From Flavobacterium sp. NRK F7 (GTDB taxonomy: Bacteria > Bacteroidota > Bacteroidia > Flavobacteriales > Flavobacteriaceae), in contig NZ_JAMXLB010000001.1 of NCBI RefSeq assembly GCF_024054195.1, forward strand, positions 3,550,737 through 3,614,736: DNA of 64,000 bases, given 5' to 3'. Both the position numbers and the translations under genes were made by a program. The notes beneath the pieces are model-generated. The model saw only the letters and a program-made list of their open reading frames with translations. It was not told where the DNA came from and did not search any database. Positions 33,405 through 43,011 of this stretch are shown piece after piece. Position 1 is the first letter of the stretch. Every line of letters begins with the position of its first letter.

Positions 33405-34168
33405 TAGAAGTAAAGAATTTAGAAAAAACTTTTGGGGATCAAAAAGTACTAAAAGGAATTACAACCACTTTCGATTCAGGAATGACGAATTTGATTATTG
33501 GACAAAGTGGTTCAGGAAAAACAGTGTTTTTAAAATCGTTATTAGGCATTCATACTCCTGAAGCAGGAACGATTGAATTTGATGGTCGTGTATATTCGAA
33601 TTTAACAGACGACGAGAAACGAGAGCTTCGTACAGAAATAGGCATGGTCTTTCAAGGAAGTGCGTTATTTGACAGTATGACAGTTGAGGAAAATATTGGT
33701 TTTCCTCTAAAAATGTTTACCAAAAAAACAGCTGCAGAAATTAAAGAACGTGTCAATTTTGTAATTGATCGTGTAAAATTAATTAACGCCAATACGAAAA
33801 AGCCCTCAGAAATTTCTGGAGGAATGCAAAAAAGGGTGGCTATTGCTAGAGCGATAGTGAATAACCCTAAATATTTATTTTGTGACGAACCTAACTCGGG
33901 TTTAGATCCAAAAACTGCCATTGTAATCGACAATTTAATTAAAGAGATCACTGAAGAATATGATATTACAACGATCATTAATACACATGATATGAACTCG
34001 GTAATGGAAATTGGAGATAAAATTGTCTTCTTAAAAAATGGGCTCTTAGAATGGGAAGGCTCTAACAAAGAGATTTTCAAAACAGACAATGAAGCGGTAA
34101 CTGATTTTGTATACTCATCAGAATTATTCAAAAAAGTAAGAAGAATGTATTTAGAAGACGATATATAA
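33401..34168 (+). CDS. MlaF-like ABC transporter ATP-binding protein
   Basis: 255 residues. Walker A GQSGSGKT (about 36-43), Q-loop in GMVFQGSALFDSMTV, signature ISGGMQKRVA, Walker B LFCDEP followed by NSGLDP, and switch His in INTHDM. The start is the ATG at 33401 (MIEVKNLEKTFG), which overlaps the permease stop; an upstream in-frame Met would lie inside the permease gene. In the Mla system the ATPase drives lipid transfer between inner and outer membrane. The substrate-binding MCE protein gene is not next to it. Zero bases separate its stop from the convergent DUF389 gene's stop. Confidence 0.93.
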   Translation: MIEVKNLEKTFGDQKVLKGITTTFDSGMTNLIIGQSGSGKTVFLKSLLGIHTPEAGTIEFDGRVYSNLTDDEKRELRTEIGMVFQGSALFDSMTVEENIGFPLKMFTKKTAAEIKERVNFVIDRVKLINANTKKPSEISGGMQKRVAIARAIVNNPKYLFCDEPNSGLDPKTAIVIDNLIKEITEEYDITTIINTHDMNSVMEIGDKIVFLKNGLLEWEGSNKEIFKTDNEAVTDFVYSSELFKKVRRMYLEDDI

Positions 34169-35557
34169 TTAATCGACTTTAACTTCCATTTTTTTCACTT
34201 TCAATTTTGTCTTTAACCAATTCTCTAATTTTTGAGCGGTTTCTGATTTGGTTTTTGCTCCTACTTTAGTATTCCATTTAATTTCAAAAGTAGGAATCGT
34301 ATCGACTTTACTAAAGTTGGTTACTAGTTTTTCAGCATAACTTACTTCCTCTATATTAGTATCTAAAGCTTTCATTTCTTTTGCAATTTGTTCAAAAGAC
34401 ATTATAGTTGCTTTTTTAGTCGTTAATTGATTTTTTAAGTCAAATATTTGTCGGTCTTTATCTAATAAATCAGCATCTTTCTTGACTAATAATTGTTGGT
34501 TTGACAAAAAAGACTGCTCAATATCTTTCATTTTTGTCATGGTTTCGATACTCCCATTGTCTTGAAAAACTTTAAATTCACAATTAGCATATCCTAATTG
34601 GCTCATTTTTTGTTCAAATTCTTTAACTTCATTCTTTGACAGACTTTTACCAATGACGGCAAAATTGATTTGTCTTTTTGAATAATCCTTTTTCACATCT
34701 AAAATTAAAACCCCTTTTTCAGATTTTAATTCTTCAATTAAAGTGTCTACTTTCTGATCAAAATCAGAACGTTTATACAGTTGATAAAACATATATACAC
34801 TTGGTATAAGAATTGCTAAAGCGGTTAAAGATATTGCTCTTGAAAGCAATTTTCTACGTTTCGAGTTAGCATATTCTTCGTAAGGGAATTTCAAAAAACG
34901 AACAACTACAAAGGTTGCAGAAGCAATAAAAATGGTATTAATTGAAAACAAGAATAAAGCCCCACCGAAAAAATTCCATTTACCAGTTGCCAAACCATAG
35001 CCTGCCGTACATAAAGGAGGCATTAAGGCAGTAGCAATAGCTACACCTGCAATTGCATTGAATAATTTATTGCGTTGACTAATGGCTATTATAAGGGATA
35101 AACCACCCGAAAGAGCAATAATTACATCCCGTACATCTGGAAAAGTTCGTGCGATTAATTCTTGAGTTTCATTTTGGAAAATAGGAATACTAAAAAACAG
35201 AAAAGAAGTCAGTAAACTTAAAATCACCATGACAGCAAAATTGTTCAATGCTTTTTTCAATAAATCAATATTATTAATTCCTAAGGAAAGACCAATACCT
35301 AAAATGGGTCCCATTAAAGGTGAAATCAACATGGCTCCAATAACTACAGCAGTAGAACTTGTATTTAAACCTACGGAAGCAATTAGAATTGAAAAAATAA
35401 GTACCCAAGCCGCAGCGCCCTTCATGTAAATTCCTGCCTTGATATCGTCAATAGTATTGGTTTTATCGGAATCTCTGGAGATATCGAAAATACTAGCTAC
35501 AAATTGTTTGATTTGTTTTACTATTTCTGAGAAATTTAACGACGTATTATTTTCCAT
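34169..35557 (-). CDS. DUF389 (TIGR00341-like) membrane protein
   Basis: 462 residues. The N-terminal part (about 1-245) has six membrane helices with the DUF389 hallmark STAVVIGAMLISPLMGPILG and ALSGGLSLIIAISQRNKLFNAIAGVAIATALMPPLCTAGYG. The C-terminal ~210 residues are soluble with a coiled coil (about 335-375, DKDRQIFDLKNQL) and mixed strands. The family is linked to transport by its glycine/proline-rich membrane core, without a settled function. It is 7 bases after the manC gene on the same strand, so co-transcribed. Confidence 0.87.
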   Translation of the reverse strand: MENNTSLNFSEIVKQIKQFVASIFDISRDSDKTNTIDDIKAGIYMKGAAAWVLIFSILIASVGLNTSSTAVVIGAMLISPLMGPILGIGLSLGINNIDLLKKALNNFAVMVILSLLTSFLFFSIPIFQNETQELIARTFPDVRDVIIALSGGLSLIIAISQRNKLFNAIAGVAIATALMPPLCTAGYGLATGKWNFFGGALFLFSINTIFIASATFVVVRFLKFPYEEYANSKRRKLLSRAISLTALAILIPSVYMFYQLYKRSDFDQKVDTLIEELKSEKGVLILDVKKDYSKRQINFAVIGKSLSKNEVKEFEQKMSQLGYANCEFKVFQDNGSIETMTKMKDIEQSFLSNQQLLVKKDADLLDKDRQIFDLKNQLTTKKATIMSFEQIAKEMKALDTNIEEVSYAEKLVTNFSKVDTIPTFEIKWNTKVGAKTKSETAQKLENWLKTKLKVKKMEVKVD

Positions 35558-35564
35558 ATTGGTT

Positions 35565-36623
35565 TTATTGTAGTTTACTTACAATACTTTTAATTTCTTG
35601 TTCTTTGCTTTTAGGATAAATAAGCAAAGTATCATTTTTATCCACGATTATATAATCATCTAAACCGTCAATAACCACTAGTTTTTTCCCTTCAGTACGA
35701 ATTATATTATTTGATGCATTTTCCAAAACCACAGTTGCATTTACAACTGCATTATTATTTTCATCTTTCCCTAATTTCTCGTGTAAAGAGCCCCATGTTC
35801 CCAAATCATTCCAATCAAAAGTAGCTGGCAACACATACACGTTAGACGCTTTTTCTAATATAGCATAATCAATTGAAATATTTTCTGCCAAAGGATAATT
35901 CTGTGCAATGAATTCTTTTTCGCTTGATGAATTATAACTTTCAAATCCCGACAAAAAAAGCGCATTCATTTCGGGTTGAAATTTTTCAAAAGCCTCGATA
36001 ATGGAAGACACACTCCATATAAAAATACCACCATTCCACAAAAAGTTTCCAGCTGCTAAAAATGCTTTAGCCGTTTCATAATCTGGTTTTTCCCTAAATT
36101 GAGAGACTTTTTTAACGGGTGTTGTTGTTGTTTTATCAAATTCTATATAACCAAAACCTGTATTAGGGAAAGTAGGTTGAATTCCAAGAGTCATAAGTGC
36201 ATTATTGGTTTCGCAATAATCAAACGATTGTTTCACGTTTTGTACAAAAGCGTTTTCATCTTCAATCCAATGATCAGAAGGAGCTACAATAAGTAAAGCC
36301 TCTGGATTTTCCTTCTTAATTTTCATAGAAGCATATAAAATACAAGGGGCTGTATTTCGCATTGCTGGTTCCAAAACAACTTGTTCGGGTTGTATCGTGG
36401 GTAATTGTTCTAAAACTAAATCATTATATTTTTCATTGGTTAAAACCAAAATATTTTCAACTGGAATAAGTTTACTTAATCTTGAAAAAGTTTTTTGAAT
36501 TAAGGTTTCGCCAGTTCCTAACATGTCGTGAAACTGCTTTGGAAAATTGGTTGTACTTACTGGCCAAAAACGCGAACCTACTCCACCTGCCATTATTATT
36601 GCGTAATAATTGTTGTTTTTCAT
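35565..36623 (-). CDS. manC: Mannose-1-phosphate guanylyltransferase
   Basis: 352 residues. Makes GDP-mannose from mannose-1-phosphate and GTP. The nucleotidyltransferase motif IMAGGVGSRFWPVS is at the start, followed by PKQFHDMLG, LEPAMRNTAPCI, VAPSDHWI and FREKPDYETAK. It has only the guanylyltransferase domain, not the fused isomerase cupin of long ManC proteins, as usual in Bacteroidetes. GDP-mannose would supply glycosyltransferases such as those at 51-55 kb. Directly followed by DUF389. Confidence 0.92.
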   Translation of the reverse strand: MKNNNYYAIIMAGGVGSRFWPVSTTNFPKQFHDMLGTGETLIQKTFSRLSKLIPVENILVLTNEKYNDLVLEQLPTIQPEQVVLEPAMRNTAPCILYASMKIKKENPEALLIVAPSDHWIEDENAFVQNVKQSFDYCETNNALMTLGIQPTFPNTGFGYIEFDKTTTTPVKKVSQFREKPDYETAKAFLAAGNFLWNGGIFIWSVSSIIEAFEKFQPEMNALFLSGFESYNSSSEKEFIAQNYPLAENISIDYAILEKASNVYVLPATFDWNDLGTWGSLHEKLGKDENNNAVVNATVVLENASNNIIRTEGKKLVVIDGLDDYIIVDKNDTLLIYPKSKEQEIKSIVSKLQ

Positions 36624-36766
36624 ATGTACCTAAAAAGGGTTCTTTTTATAACTTTAAATATACTTAAAAATATAATGCCAAAAAATAGCAACACTGTAAT
36701 TAAATAAATTCTTGCAAAAATTGAAATTAAAATAGTAAAATCAAAACTTTAGATTCATTTATAGTG

Positions 36767-37369
36767 TTAATTGGTTACTAATTCTACTTCCGCATTGGGT
36801 TGAAACAAGAAAATTCTTCCGGTTTGTAATTCTATACATTCATACCGTTTTACTCGCAGTGCAATTTTTTTAAAAACACGACCGTTGTGAATTCTAAAAT
36901 AAGCACCATATGGAATTTCAAAAATATAATTCTTATCAGTTTCTTTTTCATCGTATTGTTTTAATGCCAATGACAAAGTAGCATCGGTATCACTACTTGC
37001 TTTTGGATTTTTAAAATGACGTGCTAACAATGGTAATAGTTGATTTGGAAAAATTTCTGGTCGTATATAAGGCAACATTAATTGTCTAAAAGTGAGTTTC
37101 CACTCATCCCCATGCGGTTTAATATACCTTCCATATTTTTCAAAGGCAACTAAATGCGCAATTTCATGAATTAGAGTAATCAAAAAGCGGTATTTATTCA
37201 GACTCGCATTCACTGTAATTTGATGATAACCATTCGTATCTTTTCTATAATCACCATGACGAGTTACCCGTTCATTCACAATTTTCAAATGAACGTGATT
37301 GTTTTTGATTAACTCAAAACAAGGTTGAACTGCGTGTTCTGGTAAATATTTTTGTAAAACGTCACTCAA
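36767..37369 (-). CDS. SprT-like zinc-metallopeptidase domain protein
   Basis: 200 residues. The metal motif HEIAH is at residues 68-72, with a third ligand likely His86 in KPHGDEW, which is the SprT/Spartan pattern. The family is linked to DNA-protein crosslink proteolysis in eukaryotes; the bacterial role is unclear. The only plausible start is a TTG (37367-37369, MSDVLQKYLPEHAVQPCF), 3 bases past the SDR stop; no ATG lies near enough to keep the N-terminus. Third gene of an M28-SDR-SprT run. Confidence 0.85.
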   Translation of the reverse strand: MSDVLQKYLPEHAVQPCFELIKNNHVHLKIVNERVTRHGDYRKDTNGYHQITVNASLNKYRFLITLIHEIAHLVAFEKYGRYIKPHGDEWKLTFRQLMLPYIRPEIFPNQLLPLLARHFKNPKASSDTDATLSLALKQYDEKETDKNYIFEIPYGAYFRIHNGRVFKKIALRVKRYECIELQTGRIFLFQPNAEVELVTN

Positions 37370-37372
37370 TTT

Positions 37373-38053
37373 TTAAGGAGTAGTTGATGAAACTTGCAAT
37401 ACTTTTCCGTTATAGTATTTATTACCCGTTAAGGCAAAATTATAAACATAATCTGCCATTTCTTCTGCTGAAAGCGGTGCTTGATAACCAGGAAAAGCTT
37501 CTTGAAGCATCTCAGTATTAACAGCTCCTAAAGCCAACACATTAAAAGCAATACCTTTCTCTTTATATTCTTCTGCTAATAATTCAGAAAGTGTAATTAC
37601 AGCCCCTTTACTGGAACTGTAAGCTGCTAAACTAGGAAACTTCATACTTCCTTGAATTCCTCCCATAGAACTAATTGTAACTACATGGCTTCCTTTAGTT
37701 AAATAAGGAATACAAATACGTGTTAAAGCCGCTACAGCAAAAACATTTACTTTGTAAACTTGTTCAAAATCTGCTGAGGTTAATTCTGCAAAAGGTTTTC
37801 CAATTAACAATCCTGCATTATGAATTAGAATATCAACCTGATTATTCCAAGAATGCTCTACAAATGCTTTAACTTGAAGTAATTCCTCTTCATTTGCAAT
37901 ATCAATACTTAAACAAGTTATATTTTGATTTTCTAGAAATACTTTAGGTGTTTTCCTAGAAACCGCTAGTACTTCATGTCCATTTTGGGCGAATTGCAAA
38001 GCCATTTCATATCCAATTCCACGGGATGTTCCCGTAATAATAACTTTTTTCAT
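37373..38053 (-). CDS. Short-chain dehydrogenase/reductase
   Basis: 226 residues. N-terminal cofactor motif TGTSRGIGYE, NAG in LIHNAGLLIG, catalytic Ser in VVTISSMGG and the Y-x-x-x-K of AAYSSSKGAVITL: all SDR features are present. The substrate is unknown. The start shares one base with the M28 peptidase stop (38053), and the SprT gene follows after 3 bases, so three genes are translated in tight series. Confidence 0.92.
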   Translation of the reverse strand: MKKVIITGTSRGIGYEMALQFAQNGHEVLAVSRKTPKVFLENQNITCLSIDIANEEELLQVKAFVEHSWNNQVDILIHNAGLLIGKPFAELTSADFEQVYKVNVFAVAALTRICIPYLTKGSHVVTISSMGGIQGSMKFPSLAAYSSSKGAVITLSELLAEEYKEKGIAFNVLALGAVNTEMLQEAFPGYQAPLSAEEMADYVYNFALTGNKYYNGKVLQVSSTTP

Positions 38054-39036
38054 TATTTATTCATTTGGATTTCTTTAGTAGCCGCATTCATCATTTTCTC
38101 TAGAACAGGAATGGTTTTATTAATCACATTGGTCATATGTGCAGTGTTCATTAACTCAAATTCATCATCTGGCTGGTGATAAAATTGAAAATTCTCAAAA
38201 TCGAAAGTAGATACTGTTTGAGCAGGTATTTCAAATTCAGTATAGAAAGGATAATTATCCGAAGCTCTAAATAACTGATATTGCGTTTCAGCTGGAATAT
38301 AGCCTATCAAATTTTCTCCTGCGTACTCATTCATCTTTTTTGCCATGTTACTTTTACCAAAACCTGTTAAGTACAACAACATATCCTCTCTATTCATTTT
38401 AACGCCAATCATTTCATAATTGAACATAAAATATAGATCTATTTGTTGCTCCTTTAATTTTTTTGCTAAATGTTTAGATCCTAATAATCCTTTTTCTTCA
38501 GCAGAAAAGAAGGCAAAAATGACACTTCTTCTATTCGTTTTATGTTTGGCAAAATATTTAACTACTTCTGTAACAGCCGTTGTTCCTGAAGCATTATCAT
38601 TGGCTCCATTTCCAATATCATCTCCATTTACAGCTTGTATTCTTCCAATATGGTCATAATGCGCTCCAATTACAACAAATTCATTCTTTAATTTTGGATC
38701 ATTTCCTTCTAGATAACCCACTATATTATATGCTGGCAAATCGTAGTTACTCAATGTATCTCTGTAAGTTTTAAAATAAGGCTGTACTCCATTTTTTTTA
38801 AAGATGTCCTCAAGAAAATAACTTGCTTTTTCGATTCCAGAACTTCCTGTATTACGACCTTCTAAATCATCTGAAGTTAAAAACTGAAGTGTTTTAGCAA
38901 CATCTTCTTGATTAGCAACATCCGTTTTTGCAACCGTTGAACCTTCAGAAATGTTATTGGATTCATTAGAAACTGTTGACTTTGTACCATTACAAGCTAA
39001 TAAGACTAAGCTGACAATAAAGCATATTTTTTTCAT
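38053..39036 (-). CDS. M28 family metallopeptidase lipoprotein
   Basis: 327 residues. Lipoprotein signal with lipobox VLLACNGTK at Cys15. The M28 aminopeptidase domain has VVIGAHYDHIG (His and Asp zinc ligands), GANDNASGTT (bridging Asp), FFSAEEKGLLGS (catalytic and metal Glu) and a final zinc His in YHQPDDEF. It cleaves N-terminal residues of peptides in the envelope. It is the first gene of the M28-SDR-SprT run, sharing one base with the next gene. Confidence 0.92.
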   Translation of the reverse strand: MKKICFIVSLVLLACNGTKSTVSNESNNISEGSTVAKTDVANQEDVAKTLQFLTSDDLEGRNTGSSGIEKASYFLEDIFKKNGVQPYFKTYRDTLSNYDLPAYNIVGYLEGNDPKLKNEFVVIGAHYDHIGRIQAVNGDDIGNGANDNASGTTAVTEVVKYFAKHKTNRRSVIFAFFSAEEKGLLGSKHLAKKLKEQQIDLYFMFNYEMIGVKMNREDMLLYLTGFGKSNMAKKMNEYAGENLIGYIPAETQYQLFRASDNYPFYTEFEIPAQTVSTFDFENFQFYHQPDDEFELMNTAHMTNVINKTIPVLEKMMNAATKEIQMNK

Positions 39037-39109
39037 TCCTATTTTTATTTTCGTAAAAATAATAAAATCCCAGTAAAACTAGGATTTTAAAGTATAAGAA
39101 TTGAAAAAA

Positions 39110-39499
39110 TTATATCCTAAATTGTCGCAGCTTAACAAAGTCATTTTTGTAAAAATATACAAGCAACATACAAGCAATAAAAGTAAGTACTGCTAAGACA
39201 AATAAAGCTCCTCCATCATTTTGCACTTCAATACCCAAAAGAGTTAAATGAGAAAGAATAGCTCCAAACATGGTTAACGCACCTAAAACTGCTCCTAAAA
39301 AAGTAGTCCTTGGTATTAAGATTAAAACAGAAGCAATGAGTTCAATAATTCCTGATGCAATTCTTCCAAAAGGTTCCGCATTTAGAGTTGAGAAAATATA
39401 GACACTTTCTGGAGCAGCCGAAAATTTGAAATATAACGTTTGTAGTAAAATGATAACAGCAACTAATTTAAGAATCCAAATAAAAAGTTTTTTTTTCAT
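39110..39499 (-). CDS. DoxX-like membrane protein
   Basis: About 129 residues with four membrane helices (about 4-22, 45-65, 70-90, 100-120) in the DoxX/MauE layout: KLVAVIILLQTLYFKFSAAPESVYIFS, then ASGIIELIASVLILIPRTTFLGAVLGALTMFGAI, which contains the conserved G-x-x-E-L segment. Proposed to handle oxidative or redox stress; not proven. I start at the ATG at 39499 (MKKKLFIWILK); another ATG at 39544 would add 15 atypical residues. Confidence 0.78.
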   Translation of the reverse strand: MKKKLFIWILKLVAVIILLQTLYFKFSAAPESVYIFSTLNAEPFGRIASGIIELIASVLILIPRTTFLGAVLGALTMFGAILSHLTLLGIEVQNDGGALFVLAVLTFIACMLLVYFYKNDFVKLRQFRI

Positions 39500-39580
39500 A
39501 ATAGTAGTATTTAATACTTCAAAGATAAACTCAGAACTCCTCATGAAGTGTTAGTTATACAACTTATCTAAATTTTAGAT

Positions 39581-39617
39581 ATACAAAAGGCGCTGAATTT
39601 TTCAGCGCCTTTTGTAT
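39581..39617 (-). terminator. Strong terminator of the pdh-cdd-por run
   Basis: ATACAAAAGGCGCTGAA (39581-39597) is the perfect reverse complement of 39601-39617, a 17-base stem with a 3-base loop, ending in a T tract on the minus strand, just past pdhC. Confidence 0.9.
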
Positions 39618-39648
39618 ATTAATTATAAACGTAGTTACTTTAGCTTTA

Positions 39649-41298
39649 TTAAGCCAACATAGTTACTGGGTTCTCCATAAACGCTTTAAACGTTTGCAAA
39701 AATTGTGCTCCAGTTGCTCCATCAACTGTTCTATGATCACATGCTAAAGTAACTGTCATGGTATTTCCTACAACAATTTGCCCATTTTTAACCACTGGTT
39801 TTTCTACAATAGCTCCAACCGATAAAATGGCTGAATTAGGCTGATTAATAATCGATGTAAAAGACTGAATACCAAACATACCTAAATTAGAAATAGTAAA
39901 AGTACTTCCTTCCATTTCAGCTGGTTGAATTTTTTTCACACGTGCTCTTCCTGCCATATCTTTTACATTGGCACCAATTTGAGTCAATGTCATTTGATCT
40001 GTAAATTTCAATACTGGAACTACCAAACCATCCTCAACAGCTACAGCAACACCAATGTTTACATGGTGATTTAAAATCATAGCATCTTCTTTCCATTGAG
40101 AATTTACTTGAGGATGTTTCTTTAATGCCATAGCACTTGCTTTAATAACCATATCATTAAAAGATACTTTTGTATCTGGAATACGATTAATCATCTCACG
40201 TGACGCGATTGCATTATCCATATCTAACTCAATAGTTAAATAATAATGCGGTGCTGTAAACTTAGACTCTGCTAATCTCTTCGCGATGACTTTACGCATT
40301 TGCGAATTTTTAACTTCTTCTTGGTACACTTCTCCAGCAGGCACAAATGGTTTTACAGCAGCTACTGTACTTGAAGCTTCTTTAACTGCATCTGAAGAAG
40401 TAATTGCACTAACAGATGAATGAGCTGCACTTGGAGTAAAGTTTTCTACATCTGACTTCACAATTCTACCGTTTTCTCCTGAACCCTTAACATCAGATAA
40501 ATTAATTCCTTTTTCTTCCGCAATTTTTTTAGCTAAAGGTGATGCAAAAATTCTACCATTCGAAGTAGTTGAAGTTGTTTGTAAAGTTGTGGTTTCTGAA
40601 ACAGTTGTGTTTTTAGGCTCCTCTTTAACCTCTTCTTTTTTAGGACTACTAGAATCAGTAGCTTTAGGATTAGCAACTACACCAGAAACATCAGTTCCTG
40701 CAGGTCCAAGAATTGCTAAAACGCTATCAACTGGTGCTGATTCTCCTTCCTGAACTCCAATATGTAATAAGGTTCCCGAGTTGAAAGATTCAAACTCCAT
40801 AGTAGCTTTATCAGTTTCGATTTCAGCTAAAATATCTCCTTCTTCAATTTTATCACCCACTTTTTTCAACCAAGTAGCTACCGTTCCTTCCGTCATAGTA
40901 TCGCTTAGTCTTGGCATAGTAACTACAACGACACCTTCTGGCAAAGTAGCCTCACCTTTCGATTCATTAGTAGGAGCCACTTCTTCTTTATTAACATCGT
41001 TTGATGCTACTTCAGATTTTGATTCGTTTGTATTATTTAAAACCTTAGATATATCTTCACCTTCATTACCAATAACCGCTAAAAGAGAATCAACAGCTGC
41101 TGTTTCTCCTTCATTAATACCAATATGCAATAGTGTTCCTGCATTAAAGGATTCGAATTCCATAGTAGCTTTATCCGTTTCAATTTCAGCTAAAATATCT
41201 CCTTCTTCAATTTTATCACCGACTTTTTTAAGCCATTTTGCCACGGTTCCTTCTGTCATTGTATCGCTTAAACGAGGCATTGTTATTACTGTTGCCAT
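39649..41298 (-). CDS. pdhC: Pyruvate dehydrogenase E2, dihydrolipoamide acetyltransferase
   Basis: 549 residues. Two lipoyl domains (about 1-78 and 122-200), each with the lipoylated Lys in ETDKATMEFES (Lys43 and Lys164). A peripheral-subunit binding domain follows at about 249-286 (IFASPLAKKIAEEKGINLSDVKGSGENGRI). The catalytic domain from about 320 has ACDHRTVDGATGA, with the active His. It transfers acetyl from the lipoyl arm to CoA. The two lipoyl domains are almost identical even at DNA level. Follows pdhA after 5 bases. E1-beta and E3 are not in the window. Confidence 0.94.
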   Translation of the reverse strand: MATVITMPRLSDTMTEGTVAKWLKKVGDKIEEGDILAEIETDKATMEFESFNAGTLLHIGINEGETAAVDSLLAVIGNEGEDISKVLNNTNESKSEVASNDVNKEEVAPTNESKGEATLPEGVVVVTMPRLSDTMTEGTVATWLKKVGDKIEEGDILAEIETDKATMEFESFNSGTLLHIGVQEGESAPVDSVLAILGPAGTDVSGVVANPKATDSSSPKKEEVKEEPKNTTVSETTTLQTTSTTSNGRIFASPLAKKIAEEKGINLSDVKGSGENGRIVKSDVENFTPSAAHSSVSAITSSDAVKEASSTVAAVKPFVPAGEVYQEEVKNSQMRKVIAKRLAESKFTAPHYYLTIELDMDNAIASREMINRIPDTKVSFNDMVIKASAMALKKHPQVNSQWKEDAMILNHHVNIGVAVAVEDGLVVPVLKFTDQMTLTQIGANVKDMAGRARVKKIQPAEMEGSTFTISNLGMFGIQSFTSIINQPNSAILSVGAIVEKPVVKNGQIVVGNTMTVTLACDHRTVDGATGAQFLQTFKAFMENPVTMLA

Positions 41299-41303
41299 AG
41301 TGC

Positions 41304-42302
41304 TTATAATTTATGAGGTAAAAATGGATAATTTTCTTGTTCGTATACTACATCATACATTACATTCAAGTCTGGATACGGTGAGTCTTCTGCGAATTGC
41401 TCACATTCGTTAACCAAATCTCTTACTCGGTTATCAATAGCTTCAATCTCCGCTTCAGTAGCATAATTATTTTCTTTAATAATATCTAAAACTTGCGTTA
41501 TAGGGTCTATCTTTTTGTATTCTTCTACTTCTTCTTTAGTTCTATAATGCTGCGCATCAGACATTGAGTGTCCTCTGTAACGATACGTTTTCATTTCTAA
41601 AAAGGTAGGACCATCACCTCTTCTTGCTCTTTCAATCGCTTCATGCATTGCTTCAGCTACCTTAATTGGATTCATTCCATCTACAGGACCACATGGCATT
41701 TCGTATCCTAAACCTAATTTCCAAATATCCGTATGATTGGCAGTTCTCTCTACTGAGGTACCCATGGCATAACCATTATTTTCAACAATAAAAACAACGG
41801 GCAATTTCCAATTCATAGCCATATTAAACGTTTCATGTAAAGAGCCTTGACGTGCTGCACCATCTCCAAAATAAGTCATCGTAACACCACCTGTTTCAAA
41901 GTATTTATCTGCGAAAGCTAAACCTGCACCTAAAGGAATTTGACCTCCTACAATTCCATGACCTCCATAAAAGCCATGTTCCTTAGAAAAAATATGCATG
42001 GAACCTCCTAAACCTTGAGAAGTTCCTGTCGCTTTACCTAAAAGTTCAGCCATGACTTTTCTTGGATCAACCCCCATACCAATAGGCTGAACGTGATTAC
42101 GATAAGCTGTAATCATTTTATCTTTAGACAAATCCATAGCATGTAATGCCCCCGCTAAAACAGCTTCTTGTCCATTATATAAATGTAGAAATCCTCTTAC
42201 TTTTTGTTGAATGTAAAGCGCAGCAAGTTTATCTTCAAACTTTCTCCAAAATTGCATATCTTCATACCATTGCAGGTACACTTCTTTTGTTATTGGTTTC
42301 AT
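41304..42302 (-). CDS. pdhA: Pyruvate dehydrogenase E1 component, alpha subunit
   Basis: 332 residues. The thiamine-diphosphate motif is GDGAARQGSLHETFNMAMNW to VVFIVENNGYAMGT, and the phosphorylation-loop-like region is YRYRGHSMSDAQHYRTKEE. Decarboxylates pyruvate as a heterotetramer with E1-beta, whose gene is elsewhere, as I recall for Flavobacterium. Start ATG at 42302 (MKPITKEVYLQWYEDMQFWRKFEDK) is typical. Part of the conserved porV-cdd-pdhA-pdhC order. Confidence 0.94.
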   Translation of the reverse strand: MKPITKEVYLQWYEDMQFWRKFEDKLAALYIQQKVRGFLHLYNGQEAVLAGALHAMDLSKDKMITAYRNHVQPIGMGVDPRKVMAELLGKATGTSQGLGGSMHIFSKEHGFYGGHGIVGGQIPLGAGLAFADKYFETGGVTMTYFGDGAARQGSLHETFNMAMNWKLPVVFIVENNGYAMGTSVERTANHTDIWKLGLGYEMPCGPVDGMNPIKVAEAMHEAIERARRGDGPTFLEMKTYRYRGHSMSDAQHYRTKEEVEEYKKIDPITQVLDIIKENNYATEAEIEAIDNRVRDLVNECEQFAEDSPYPDLNVMYDVVYEQENYPFLPHKL

Positions 42303-42465
42303 TTGTTTATGAATTAAATTGGATTTTTTACAAAAAAAGATAAAAACTTAATTTGAAAAATTTTACAAAAAGCAAAAATACTACATAGAAGCTTATTGAA
42401 AAAATTAATTCTTATCAATTTTCTTTTATTTATTATGAATATGTTATTTTTTATCAACGAAATCG

Positions 42466-42948
42466 TTATAGATGCTTTTTCTCAAATAGAAAAGGTAGTA
42501 AGTTTTTTAAAGAATTAGAATGATATACTTTTCCTTTGGAACCCATAAAATAAATTTCAATATTAGCATCCTGTTTCATTTCATATTCAGCGATAGATTG
42601 CCTACAAGAACCACAGGGTGGTATGGGCTCTTCCAGCTCTCTATCTTGCGGTGTTGCCGATATAAATAGTTTTAAAACTTTAGTATTAGGAAAATTTGCA
42701 CCTGCATAAAAGATAGCTACCCTTTCTGCACATAATCCAGAAGGATATGCCGCATTTTCTTGGTTAGATCCTAAAATAATTTCATCATTTTCTAGTAACA
42801 AAGCCGTTCCAACACTGAACTTTGAGTAAGGGGCATACGCTTTTTTTCTAGCTTCTATTGCCTTTAACATCAATTGTTGATCTTGATCTTTAAGCTCTTC
42901 TAAAGAATCATAAACAGAAAATGTAGTTGTAAATGTAATTTGCTTCAT
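42466..42948 (-). CDS. cdd: Cytidine deaminase
   Basis: 160 residues from the ATG at 42948 (MKQITFTTTFSVYDS); a TTG 21 bases upstream would only add seven unlikely residues. Zinc motifs of homotetrameric CDA: GLCAERVAIFYAG (Cys and catalytic Glu) and PCGSCRQSI (two Cys). YAPYSKFSVGTALL is the substrate-loop signature. Converts cytidine/deoxycytidine to uridine for pyrimidine salvage. It lies 63 bases after porV; this linkage is conserved in flavobacteria without an obvious functional reason. Confidence 0.94.
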   Translation of the reverse strand: MKQITFTTTFSVYDSLEELKDQDQQLMLKAIEARKKAYAPYSKFSVGTALLLENDEIILGSNQENAAYPSGLCAERVAIFYAGANFPNTKVLKLFISATPQDRELEEPIPPCGSCRQSIAEYEMKQDANIEIYFMGSKGKVYHSNSLKNLLPFLFEKKHL

Positions 42949-43011
42949 ATATAAGGAAAAAAAATCCAAACTCGAATAGAATTTGGATACTTAATTTTTT
43001 ATTTTTTATTA

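Noticed and set aside
40781..41413. Long plus-strand open frame opposite pdhC/pdhA
   Set aside because: It is a mirror of the repeated lipoyl-domain codons on the minus strand, with low-complexity Ser-rich translation and no start context.
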